NCBI RefSeq assembly: GCF_009725985.1
Contig: NZ_RCNR01000011.1
Location: 1-64,000, forward strand
Length of the DNA: 64,000 bases
DNA from: Zobellia amurskyensis
GTDB lineage: Bacteria > Bacteroidota > Bacteroidia > Flavobacteriales > Flavobacteriaceae
Direction of reading: 5' to 3'
The position numbers and the translations under genes were made by a program. The notes under the pieces are model-generated. The model was not told the origin of the DNA. It made no database searches and saw only the letters and a program-made list of their open reading frames with translations. Below, in pieces: positions 35,579-43,934 of this stretch; position 1 is the first letter of the stretch, and every line of letters starts with the position of its first letter.

Positions 35579-36982
35579 ATGAAGAAATTAGTAATGAATA
35601 AATTCTTATTGGTGGCCATGCTTCCGCTCTTGCTGCAATCATGTTTTGTAGCTAAAAACTATGAGCGGCCGGAGGTCGAAACCGAAAACTTGTATAGAAC
35701 CGATAACTTGCCACAGGATAGTGTCTCGTTTGCATCCGTCTCTTACAAAGACCTTTTTACGGATACTTATTTGAAATCATACATTCAAAAAGGATTGGAA
35801 AATAACCTTGACATCCGCATTGCTCTTCAGAGCATTGCGGCTGCAGAGGCTTATGTTAAACAAGGTAAAGCTGGTTATTTACCAACCCTAAGTGGTGCCG
35901 CTAGTGCAACTAGAACAGCAAGAACCAGTGAAAACGGACAATTCGGAAGTTTTTTTACACAACCTTTTAATCAATATGAAGCTTCAGGAACAGTATCTTG
36001 GGAAGCGGATATTTGGGGGAAGATCAGAAGCAATAAAAGAGCTAGCGATGCAGGTTACCTACAAACTGTAGCCGCCCACAAAGCGGTAAAAACTAGCTTA
36101 GTGGCACAGATTGCCACTACCTATTATCAGATTTTGGCCTTGGACAAGCAGGTAGCGGTTACTGAAGAAACGATTGAAAACCGTTCTAAAAGTTTAGAGA
36201 CCATTACAGCACTAAAAGATGCTGGGCAAGCAAACCAAGTGGGTGTTGACCAAACTGCAGCGCAACTATATAGTGCTCAAAGCCAATTGTTGGATATTAA
36301 AAATTCATTGTATCAAGCAGAGAACACTTTAAGCATTCTATTAGGTGAACAACCACAATCTTACGAACGTGGTTCTTTGGATGATCAATCTTTGGCCAAT
36401 GAAATGAAACTTGGTGTTCCAGCCTTATTGTTACGAAACAGGCCAGATATTATGCAGGCCGAATACAGTTTGGTAAACAGTTTTGAGATGACCAATGTTG
36501 CTAGAAGTAGCTTCTATCCTTCCATTACCCTATCGGCTCAAGGAGGATTTCAAAGTTTGGAACTTGATAATTGGATCGATTCTAGTTCACTTTTCGCGAA
36601 CCTAGTGGGCGGACTTACACAGCCTATATTTAACGGAAGAAAAATAAGAACGGCCTATGAAGTGGCACAAGCACAACAAGAGCAGTCGCTATTGAGCTTC
36701 AAAAAAACCCTTTTAACCGCAGGTAAAGAGGTGTCGGAAGCTTTATACGATTACAACATTTCCGTTGAAAAAGAAGCCTTTGTCACTAAACAGGTAGTAG
36801 CATTAAAAAGAGCAGAAACTAACTCAGAAGAATTATTGAACAGCGGATACTTAACCTATTTAGACCTTTTGACCGCGAGGGAAAACTCGCTGAATGCAGA
36901 GCTTAACTTGATCAATAACAAGTTATCGCAATTGTCTGCAACAGTAGAGCTATATCGTTCCCTTGGCGGTGGATGGCACTAA
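35579..36982 (+). CDS. Outer-membrane efflux channel lipoprotein (NodT/OprM type)
   Basis: TolC-like channel of 467 residues completing the tripartite pump. The signal peptide ends in a lipobox with predicted Cys22 (LLLQSC). Two OEP repeats follow (about 50-250 and 260-465), with the hallmark LLRNRPDIMQAEY and the second-repeat segment GLTQPIFNGRKI. The start is the ATG at 35579, 7 bp after the pump stop; an in-frame codon upstream would overlap the pump gene and place a charged stretch before the signal peptide. The TetR gene starts 15 bp downstream. Confidence 0.93.
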   Translation: MKKLVMNKFLLVAMLPLLLQSCFVAKNYERPEVETENLYRTDNLPQDSVSFASVSYKDLFTDTYLKSYIQKGLENNLDIRIALQSIAAAEAYVKQGKAGYLPTLSGAASATRTARTSENGQFGSFFTQPFNQYEASGTVSWEADIWGKIRSNKRASDAGYLQTVAAHKAVKTSLVAQIATTYYQILALDKQVAVTEETIENRSKSLETITALKDAGQANQVGVDQTAAQLYSAQSQLLDIKNSLYQAENTLSILLGEQPQSYERGSLDDQSLANEMKLGVPALLLRNRPDIMQAEYSLVNSFEMTNVARSSFYPSITLSAQGGFQSLELDNWIDSSSLFANLVGGLTQPIFNGRKIRTAYEVAQAQQEQSLLSFKKTLLTAGKEVSEALYDYNISVEKEAFVTKQVVALKRAETNSEELLNSGYLTYLDLLTARENSLNAELNLINNKLSQLSATVELYRSLGGGWH

Positions 36983-36997
36983 TTATTTGCTAAACAC

Positions 36998-37597
36998 ATG
37001 ATCAACAAAGACCAATTTTTAGAATTTGCCCTTTCTAAATTTACCCAATTTGGGAGCAAAAGATTTACCTTGGATGAGCTTGCTAATGAAATGGGAATAT
37101 CGAAAAAAACGATATACGAGAATTTCACCAACAAGGAAGCCGTAGTTCAAGAAAGTCTTGTTTTGTACCTAAACAAGGTAAGGTCTAAAATGAATGAAAG
37201 TGTTGAAAGAGAAAAATCCAATCCTATTTTGGCTGTAATAGCAGTTTGTAGAATAGGATTGGATTCTCTTAAAAATTTTAGTCCTGCTTTTCTATTTGGA
37301 CTACGTAAATATTACCCGAAAGTAGACACCTACTTCAATCACTTTAGGACAGACTATATACACACTACGGTACGTGGACTTCTATTGCGAGCACAAGAAC
37401 TGGGTCATATTAAAAAAGACATCAATATAAATTTAATTTGCCAGCTCTACTTAGAACGGTTGCATCTTTTGATTTTTACTGAAGAAAATTTATTTGAAAA
37501 ATTTTCGATTGATGAGCTTCTAGACAATTTTATAGCCCACAATTTAAGGGGTTTAGCAACAATAAGCTACCTGGAAAAGAATGACCACCTACTCTAA
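36998..37597 (+). CDS. TetR/AcrR-family transcriptional regulator
   Basis: Repressor-type protein of 199 residues. The N-terminal helix-turn-helix is clear: FTLDELANEMGISKKTIYEN at about 23-42 followed by FTNKEAVV. The ligand-binding C-terminal half is diverse as usual. It is 15 bp downstream of the efflux channel gene and therefore probably in the same transcript, giving the pump a second local regulator besides the GbsR-type one. It overlaps the stop region of the convergent CYTH gene by four bases. Confidence 0.9.
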   Translation: MINKDQFLEFALSKFTQFGSKRFTLDELANEMGISKKTIYENFTNKEAVVQESLVLYLNKVRSKMNESVEREKSNPILAVIAVCRIGLDSLKNFSPAFLFGLRKYYPKVDTYFNHFRTDYIHTTVRGLLLRAQELGHIKKDININLICQLYLERLHLLIFTEENLFEKFSIDELLDNFIAHNLRGLATISYLEKNDHLL

Positions 37598-38073
37598 TTT
37601 TTCCCTCCCCAATATTTAAACGGGTGCTTACTTAATTGGGAGTTATAATATTTCGTAATACCAGATACTTCAAGACCCAACCATTCCGGCGATTCAAAGT
37701 TTTCATTTTCAGAGGACAGTTCTACCTCTGCAACGGTTAGCCCTTCATTATCGCCATAGAACTCATCTACCTCAAAAACATGTGCACCAATTTTTACTTC
37801 GTACCTAATTTTATCTATACTACCAGGCTCGGCAAGTTTTAATAATGCTTCGGCCTCTACAACATCAATTTCTTTTTCCCACTCAAAACGGGATACACCG
37901 GTATCGTTACCTTTGCCTTTAACCGTTAAAAAACCTTTGTCTCCTTTAACCCTAACCCTAACCGTGCGCTCAGGGTCCGTATTTAAAAAACCTTGAACAA
38001 TTCTTTCTTTAGATGTAGCCTGCTTTTGATACGCCGTAGACGTGACCAAAAATTTGCGTTCAATTTCAATCAC
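37594..38073 (-). CDS. CYTH-domain protein (triphosphate tunnel metalloenzyme family)
   Basis: Small soluble protein of 159 residues of the CYTH/TTM superfamily. The signature ExExK is visible at the N terminus as IEIERKFLV, and alternating charged strands follow (RTVRVRVKGDKGFLTVKGKG). Bacterial members hydrolyse inorganic tripolyphosphate or act as class IV adenylate cyclases; length favours the former, but activity is unproven. The start is a GTG at 38073, which overlaps the upstream gene by eight bases, so the pair is translationally coupled. Confidence 0.85.
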   Translation of the reverse strand: MIEIERKFLVTSTAYQKQATSKERIVQGFLNTDPERTVRVRVKGDKGFLTVKGKGNDTGVSRFEWEKEIDVVEAEALLKLAEPGSIDKIRYEVKIGAHVFEVDEFYGDNEGLTVAEVELSSENENFESPEWLGLEVSGITKYYNSQLSKHPFKYWGGKN

Positions 38074-38740
38074 TTTCCGTTGCTATTTTTTTAATCTTAT
38101 CAGATTCTATTCTATTCGTTTCATATCCTGAATTTGCCACAATTACCATAGCTTTCGCAATGGTTTCTGGTTTAATGGAACGGTACTTTTCAAGCGGACC
38201 TGCCAAAACAAGGTTTACTACTTTCATTAGTTGTTTGAACAATAACTCGCCTATTCGCTTTTCTTCTCGTTTGCCTCCAATTAAGGATGGTCTAAAGATA
38301 TGGGTATTCTTAATTTTTTCATTTAAGACCGCACCTTCCATTTCTCCCTTTACCCGATTATAAAAAACGCTACTTTTTGCGTTCGCTCCCATGGCAGAAA
38401 CCACTAAAAAGGTAGGGATTCCGTTTGTATGGCAAAGTTTGGCTGCCGTCACGGGAATACCGTAATCTATATCTTTATACACCTTTTTATTGGGTGTTTT
38501 TGACTTTGTTGTACCAATGCAGCAAAAAACCTCATCTCCGGTAAAGTTGGTTTCAAATTTCTCCAACTGCATCAAATCTCCTAAATACTCTTCTATTTTC
38601 GCATGTGAGACGCCCACACTGGATCGAGAAAACAGTTTTATTTTTCCATATCGGTCATCCTCTAATAAAAGCTGAAGCAAAATGCCTCCCGTAAGACCTG
38701 TCGATCCAAGTATAATTGCTGTCTTTGTTTGTTTTTCCAT
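38066..38740 (-). CDS. NAD(P)-binding oxidoreductase (HTATIP2/YbjT-like)
   Basis: Atypical short-chain dehydrogenase of 224 residues. The N-terminal nucleotide-binding motif is GSTGLTGGILLQLLL (about 12-26), followed by the CCIGTTKSKTPNK loop and a YNRVKGEMEGAV helix with the family's Tyr-x3-Lys-like pattern, as in HTATIP2-type proteins. The substrate is unknown. The ATG at 38740 is preferred over the preceding TTG. It overlaps the CYTH gene by eight bases and is divergent from dinB across only 28 bp. Confidence 0.8.
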   Translation of the reverse strand: MEKQTKTAIILGSTGLTGGILLQLLLEDDRYGKIKLFSRSSVGVSHAKIEEYLGDLMQLEKFETNFTGDEVFCCIGTTKSKTPNKKVYKDIDYGIPVTAAKLCHTNGIPTFLVVSAMGANAKSSVFYNRVKGEMEGAVLNEKIKNTHIFRPSLIGGKREEKRIGELLFKQLMKVVNLVLAGPLEKYRSIKPETIAKAMVIVANSGYETNRIESDKIKKIATESD

Positions 38741-38768
38741 CAAACTAAATATAACCTAATTTTGCAGT

Positions 38769-39869
38769 ATGCCAAACGATTTTCCATTGCGAAAGATTAT
38801 TCATGTAGATATGGATGCCTTTTATGCCTCCGTAGAGCAACTGGACAATCCAGACTTACGCGGAAAGCCTATTGCCGTTGGTGGCAGCTCTAAAAGGGGT
38901 GTGGTGGCAGCTGCTAGTTATGAGGCAAGAAAATTTGGTGTTCGCAGTGCTATGAGTAGTGTAGTGGCCCAACGCAATTGCCCTGAACTCATATTTGTAA
39001 AGGCCCGTTTTGACCGCTACAAAGAAATATCGAAAATCATACGGGGTATTTTTCATGAATATACGGATTTGGTAGAACCGCTTTCCTTAGATGAAGCCTA
39101 TCTTGATGTTACAGTGAATAAAAAAGGGAATCCTTCCGCATCTCTAATGGCAAAGGAAATACGGCAAAAGATTTTTGACACTACAGGCCTAAACGCCTCT
39201 GCAGGTATTTCCATCAATAAATTCATTGCTAAGGTTGCTAGCGATATCAACAAACCCAACGGACAAAAAACCGTAAACCCTGAAGAAGTATTGCAATTTT
39301 TGGAAGAGCTGGAAATCCGGAAATTCTACGGCGTAGGGAAGGTTACTGCAGAAAAAATGTACAAGCTGGGAATTTTTACCGGTAAAGACCTGAAACAAAA
39401 ATCGGTAGAATTTTTAGAAGATAATTTTGGAAAAAGCGGTAGTTACTATTACAACGTGGTGCGCGGTATTCATACAAGCGAGGTTAAACCGCACCGTATT
39501 CCAAAATCCGTTGGCGCAGAGCGGACTTTTAATGAAAATCTAAGCAGTGAAGTATTTATGCTAGAGCGTTTGGAACATATTGCCGAAGAGCTAGAAAAAC
39601 GCTTGAAGAAAGCTAACATTGCGGGAAAGACCGTTACCTTAAAAATAAAATACAGCGATTTTACACTAAATACGCGAAGCAAGACCCTAACCTATTTTAT
39701 CTCTGCCAAGAGTCTTATTCTAGAAACGGCAAAAGAACTCTTGTATCAAGAAAAATTACAAAACTCCGTGCGATTGCTCGGTATTTCCTTAGCAAATCTA
39801 AACACGGAAAAAGAAGCAAAAAATGTAAAGAAGGAAACGGTCTCGGTTCAGTTGAAATTCGAGTTTTAA
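38769..39869 (+). CDS. dinB: DNA polymerase IV (Y-family translesion polymerase)
   Basis: Error-prone polymerase of 366 residues that copies past DNA lesions. Catalytic motifs are complete: HVDMDAFYASVEQ (about 12-24), the YEARKFGVRSAM segment, and SLDEAYLDV with the Asp-Glu metal pair (about 107-115). The helix-hairpin-helix (KFYGVGKVTAEKMYKLGI) and little-finger domain follow. The C terminus SVQLKFEF resembles the beta-clamp binding motif QLxLF. A -7-like box TAATTTTG (38757-38764) lies only four bases before the ATG, which would imply a nearly leaderless transcript. No LexA site is evident. Confidence 0.96.
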   Translation: MPNDFPLRKIIHVDMDAFYASVEQLDNPDLRGKPIAVGGSSKRGVVAAASYEARKFGVRSAMSSVVAQRNCPELIFVKARFDRYKEISKIIRGIFHEYTDLVEPLSLDEAYLDVTVNKKGNPSASLMAKEIRQKIFDTTGLNASAGISINKFIAKVASDINKPNGQKTVNPEEVLQFLEELEIRKFYGVGKVTAEKMYKLGIFTGKDLKQKSVEFLEDNFGKSGSYYYNVVRGIHTSEVKPHRIPKSVGAERTFNENLSSEVFMLERLEHIAEELEKRLKKANIAGKTVTLKIKYSDFTLNTRSKTLTYFISAKSLILETAKELLYQEKLQNSVRLLGISLANLNTEKEAKNVKKETVSVQLKFEF

Positions 39870-39917
39870 GCTTTACGCTATTTTATATCCAAGAAATTAA
39901 CGTTTTTTTAAATATTT

Positions 39918-39977
39918 ACACCAAAGTGATACAAATTAAACACTTTGTGTTAGAATAAACAGCCATTCCCAATGGCT
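39918..39977. other. Two inverted repeats between dinB and the AraC gene
   Basis: First, ACACCAAAGTG (39918-39928) pairs with CACTTTGTGT (39941-39950) with a one-base bulge. Second, AGCCATT (39961-39967) pairs perfectly with AATGGCT (39971-39977) around a CCC loop. Neither has a T run, so they are not standard terminators. They lie about 95-155 bp before the AraC-type gene and could be binding sites or RNA structures. Confidence 0.4.
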
Positions 39978-40072
39978 AGCTACCCATGAGATGCACTTTA
40001 ATCTATTATCTTTATATCTCGCTTAAACCAGATTCTCACAAAAAAATATACGGGTAATCTCGGCAATAAAAA

Positions 40073-40912
40073 TTGTTAAAACCAGTCCAATTGACACGAA
40101 CCAAAATTAGAACCTATTCTAAAATTTCTGCCTTGGCGGATATTAAAATCGAACCTTTCGATGTCAACAAGCGCTACACCAAACCACACCGTCATAATAA
40201 GTATATGGAGCTGGTTTATTTTAGCGCAGGTAGTGGTATGCATTATATGGACGAGACTGGTTATGCCATAGAGCCTCCAAGACTATTTATCATCAAAAAA
40301 GATGAAGTACACCACTGGGAAATAGATACCGTGCCTGAAGGCTTTGTTATTATTATTAAGGAAGGTTTTTTAGAAAAGACCTTGGATAAACATATTAACC
40401 TTCAACTAAAGCAGCTGGGGAACAAAAGGGTAATTAACCCGTCTAATGATTCCAGCATTCAGTCTCTTTTTGAAATTGCATCTAAAGAAATTAAGGAAAA
40501 TTGCGCTAGCAGGGATATTTTGGTAGAAGGGGTCCTCAAAGCCTTGTTCTCCAAAATATTGACCTATGTAGAGGTTGATGAAACTATATCTGCAAATAAT
40601 CTGGAAGAACGTTTTGATGAATTGTTGCAAACCAAATTAAAGAACGATGTAGCGTATTATGCTCAAAAATTGAATACTACCGCGCAAAATTTAAATGCAC
40701 TCTGTAAAAGAAAACATGAGAAAACGGCCTCTACCGTAATTGCCGATCATATTTTAAAAGAAACTAAGCGGTTACTACTATACACTGACCTCTCTGTTAC
40801 TGAAATTGCCTATGCATTTGACTTTACAGACGTATCGCATTTTGTCAAGTACTTTAAACGCCATGACGGACAAACGCCGTTACAGTTTAAAAAAGTAGCG
40901 ATCGTACCTTAA
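40073..40912 (+). CDS. AraC-family transcriptional regulator
   Basis: Regulator of 279 residues with an N-terminal cupin-like sensor domain (RYTKPHRHNKYMELVYFSAG, about 35-54, with metal-type histidines) and a C-terminal double helix-turn-helix (about 175-275), including AQKLNTTAQNLNALCKRK and LSVTEIAYAFDFTDVSHFVKYF. The start is taken as the TTG at 40073 since the next in-frame ATG would remove part of the cupin. It lies 75 bp before the TonB receptor gene in the same direction and is the likely regulator of it, activated by an unknown small molecule. Confidence 0.88.
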   Translation: MLKPVQLTRTKIRTYSKISALADIKIEPFDVNKRYTKPHRHNKYMELVYFSAGSGMHYMDETGYAIEPPRLFIIKKDEVHHWEIDTVPEGFVIIIKEGFLEKTLDKHINLQLKQLGNKRVINPSNDSSIQSLFEIASKEIKENCASRDILVEGVLKALFSKILTYVEVDETISANNLEERFDELLQTKLKNDVAYYAQKLNTTAQNLNALCKRKHEKTASTVIADHILKETKRLLLYTDLSVTEIAYAFDFTDVSHFVKYFKRHDGQTPLQFKKVAIVP

Positions 40913-40987
40913 CTTTTTCAAACAGACCAAAATTCAATAGGGGTTAAACGTAATTTCGACACCTAATTAATACCAAACCTATTGAAC

Positions 40988-43462
40988 ATGAAGTTTTTTC
41001 ATCTATTTGTATTTCTAATTATTTTGATTCCGCTTTCGGTATCGGCCCAAATTACCGGTAAAATTACGGATGGAGATAATGACTATCCACTTGAGTACGC
41101 CACGGCAGCCATCTTTAACCAAGAGAATGGGGAATTGGTAACTGGAGTTATTACAGATCTAGATGGTTTCTTTACCATTGAGGGCATTAAAAACGGGATA
41201 TATTACCTAGAAACTTCATTTATCGGTTTTGAAACCAATACCATAAAAGATATTACCGTACAAAACAGAAAAGGGGTTGACCTTGGTACCATAAAACTTA
41301 CGATTGGCGGAACCCAATTAGAAGAAGTAGTTATAAAAGGTGAACGTGCAACCGTTATCAATAAAATAGACCGTCAGGTTTTTGATACCAAAAAATTCCA
41401 AAACAGTCTTGGCGGCAGTGCTACGGACGTGGTTAAAAACATACCTTCCGTAAGTGTTGATGGACAAGGGGAAATAAGTGTTCGCGGAAGTACGGGTTTT
41501 GTTGTATTGCTTAATGGAAACCCTGTTCAAGGTAATGCATCAAACTTGTTGAACCAGCTTCCTGCAAACGCCATAGAGCGTGTTGAAGTTATTACCGCTC
41601 CATCTGCTAAATATGATCCTGAAGGTAAAGCAGGCATCCTGAACATTATTACCATAAAAGGCGCTGCAGACGGTACTTTTGCGCAAGTCAATATTAAAGG
41701 CGGGCTTCCCTCTATTGAAACCTACGGCAATGATAAAGTACACCAGCGCTACGGCGCAGATGCCACGTATAACATTCGTAAAGGCGATTGGAATATTTCT
41801 ATGGGTGCCAGTTACCAACGTAACGACCTTGGCGGTAGACGTGAAGGTGATGTTTTTACTATCATAAATGACACCCTGACCCAGTTTCCCTCAAGCGGAG
41901 AACGTAGTTTTGATGAAATCAATTATAGCGGAAGGTTTACCGTAGACTATGCTCCAGATGATAAAAATACCTATTCGTTAGGATTTTATGGTGGCAAAAG
42001 AAAAAAGGACCGTCTAGCAGATATCGTATATTACGATAACCATGGGATTACCCCTGCTGCTGGGGGAGAACGTTTTTATACCTTTCAGTATTACAACCAT
42101 AACCTTAGAACCCGTAAAAGCGATTTTGTCTTGGGAAGTTTTGACTATTCCCATATTTTTGACAACACTTCTAAGTTATCCACCTCATTTTTATATGAAT
42201 ACACGTTATTAGGTGGCCCCACGGAAAGTGATAACTTAGGCGAACCTGATAGAAACATAATATACCAACAAGAATATAATACTAATGACAACCCACTAAA
42301 CGGTATTCGTCTGTCATTGGATTATGCTTGGAAACCATTTGCATTTGGCCAACTTGAAACTGGTTACCAATACCGAAACTTGGACCATACAGGTGATTTC
42401 GTATACGAAAGAAAAGATGACACTACCGGAGGTGCTTTTGAACTGGTTCCCGAGTTTTCAAGTGAAGTAGACCTCCAGAGAAGCATCCATTCCGGTTATG
42501 CGCAATTAACGGGTGCGAAAGATAAATGGGAGTATGCAGCAGGCGTTCGTATTGAAGCCATGGACCGCGAACTTGATCTTCGTGACAAACAAGGTCTCAT
42601 TGACACCACTTATGCTTACGACTATGTAAAACCATTTCCATCGGCATCGGTTCAATATACTTTTGAGAACAACACTAAGTTAAAAGCGGCTTATAGCAAA
42701 AGAGTGGAGCGTACGACTACCTTTAAAATGAATCCTTTTCCGGAGCGTGAGCACTCAGAAACCCTAGAACAAGGAGATCCAACCCTAAAGCCTGAATTCA
42801 TTGACTTGTTGGAAGTGGGTATCAGTAAAAATTTTGAGGGCGGAAATTCTGTTTTTGCAACGGCCTATTACCGCGACACCAAAAACTTGGTGAACAGAGT
42901 AAATACCATCTATAACGATACAATCCTAAACCGCATCTATTCAAACATTGGAAAGGCAAAATCACTAGGATTGGAAGTGGGTACGCAGCTAAAACCTACC
43001 AAAAACTGGTCTAACTTTATTGGGGCCAACCTCTATAATTACTCCATTGACGGCAAATATGATGGCAGAAACATAGACAGCAGTTCTTTTGTGTATTCCA
43101 TAAATGCCAACAGTACCTATGCCTTTACAGAGACCGCTTCATTGCAATTTACCTTTAACTACCTATCGGAACGAATTACGGCACAAGGTGAAGATTCTCG
43201 TTTCTATTCGCCCAACCTAACCTTTAAAAAGTCGTTCTTAAATGACCGCTTAACCGCTACGCTACAATGGCAAAATATAGATTTGGGATTATTGGACACG
43301 AACGAACAACGTATTACCACTTATCGTGAAGGTGAGTTCTTTACGACCACAAACTATGTATATGAAGTAGATATGGTACTGCTTAACCTATCCTACAATT
43401 TCAATAAGAACAAGAATAAATCCAAATTCATTGACAGTGAATTTGGTAAGCAAGAGTTTTAA
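40988..43462 (+). CDS. TonB-dependent outer membrane receptor (CarboxypepD_reg-like, OMP_b-brl_3 type)
   Basis: Outer-membrane receptor of 824 residues, distinct from the SusC class. It has a signal peptide (about 1-21, ending SVSAQ), a CarboxypepD_reg-like domain (about 23-105), a plug domain (about 115-215, including GSATDVVKNIPSVSVDGQG and VEVITAPSAKYDPEGKAGIL) and a beta-barrel that fills the rest. The ATG at 40988 starts the signal peptide; an upstream TTG adds two residues. No SusD partner is present. The preceding AraC gene suggests induction by the ligand, which may be a siderophore, vitamin or peptide. Confidence 0.9.
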   Translation: MKFFHLFVFLIILIPLSVSAQITGKITDGDNDYPLEYATAAIFNQENGELVTGVITDLDGFFTIEGIKNGIYYLETSFIGFETNTIKDITVQNRKGVDLGTIKLTIGGTQLEEVVIKGERATVINKIDRQVFDTKKFQNSLGGSATDVVKNIPSVSVDGQGEISVRGSTGFVVLLNGNPVQGNASNLLNQLPANAIERVEVITAPSAKYDPEGKAGILNIITIKGAADGTFAQVNIKGGLPSIETYGNDKVHQRYGADATYNIRKGDWNISMGASYQRNDLGGRREGDVFTIINDTLTQFPSSGERSFDEINYSGRFTVDYAPDDKNTYSLGFYGGKRKKDRLADIVYYDNHGITPAAGGERFYTFQYYNHNLRTRKSDFVLGSFDYSHIFDNTSKLSTSFLYEYTLLGGPTESDNLGEPDRNIIYQQEYNTNDNPLNGIRLSLDYAWKPFAFGQLETGYQYRNLDHTGDFVYERKDDTTGGAFELVPEFSSEVDLQRSIHSGYAQLTGAKDKWEYAAGVRIEAMDRELDLRDKQGLIDTTYAYDYVKPFPSASVQYTFENNTKLKAAYSKRVERTTTFKMNPFPEREHSETLEQGDPTLKPEFIDLLEVGISKNFEGGNSVFATAYYRDTKNLVNRVNTIYNDTILNRIYSNIGKAKSLGLEVGTQLKPTKNWSNFIGANLYNYSIDGKYDGRNIDSSSFVYSINANSTYAFTETASLQFTFNYLSERITAQGEDSRFYSPNLTFKKSFLNDRLTATLQWQNIDLGLLDTNEQRITTYREGEFFTTTNYVYEVDMVLLNLSYNFNKNKNKSKFIDSEFGKQEF

Positions 43463-43509
43463 TCCTAGTTGCTGTTTAGTTGCGTAGTGGATTTTAAAAC
43501 CTGAACAAA

Positions 43510-43545
43510 AAAGCCCCAATGAGTTTTTAATCCATTTGGGGCTTT
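43510..43545 (-). terminator. Terminator of arfB, overlapping its last codons
   Basis: AAAGCCCCAA (43510-43519) pairs with TTGGGGCTTT (43536-43545). Read on the minus strand the hairpin is followed by six T. The upstream arm lies inside the arfB coding region (its last codons and stop at 43527 onward), so the terminator and gene end share sequence. It also lies between the convergent TonB receptor and arfB genes and may work weakly in both directions. Confidence 0.8.
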
Positions 43546-43931
43546 CCTCTATTTGTCTTTTTTTGGGCGTTCTTCTTTTTATGCTTTAACCGCTTTTCAA
43601 TAGAAGATCTGGACGGCTTTGTTTTCCGACGTTTCTTTTTCACTTTTAACGCGTCTTCAATGAGGTTCAAAAAACGCGCAATGGCCAATTCCTTGTTCCT
43701 GTGCTGACTTCGCGTTTCATCACATTGCATCTGTAAAATGCCTTCCTTGGTAAGTCTATGACCTATTTTATCGTTAATGCGCTCTTTCTCAATAACCGTA
43801 AGACCATTAGATTCTTCAACTGAAAAACTAAGGTCTATTTTGGTTGACACCTTGTTTACATGCTGTCCTCCGGCACCACTGCTTCGAACGGCTTTGAAAT
43901 TCAATTCTTGAAGCAGTTGGGATTTATTCAT
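43527..43931 (-). CDS. arfB: Alternative ribosome-rescue factor / peptidyl-tRNA hydrolase ArfB
   Basis: Ribosome-rescue protein of 134 residues (YaeJ/ICT1 type) that hydrolyses peptidyl-tRNA on stalled ribosomes without a stop codon. The catalytic GGQ is at residues 21-23 in SSGAGGQHVNKVSTKIDL, close to the N terminus as in ArfB, and the codon-recognition domain of true release factors is absent. The C-terminal tail is very basic (KKKRRKTKPSRSSIEKRLKH), the part known to reach into the empty mRNA channel. It starts three bases after the ABC ATPase gene, so the two are co-transcribed. Confidence 0.93.
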   Translation of the reverse strand: MNKSQLLQELNFKAVRSSGAGGQHVNKVSTKIDLSFSVEESNGLTVIEKERINDKIGHRLTKEGILQMQCDETRSQHRNKELAIARFLNLIEDALKVKKKRRKTKPSRSSIEKRLKHKKKNAQKKTNRGKPQMD

Positions 43932-43934
43932 TTC

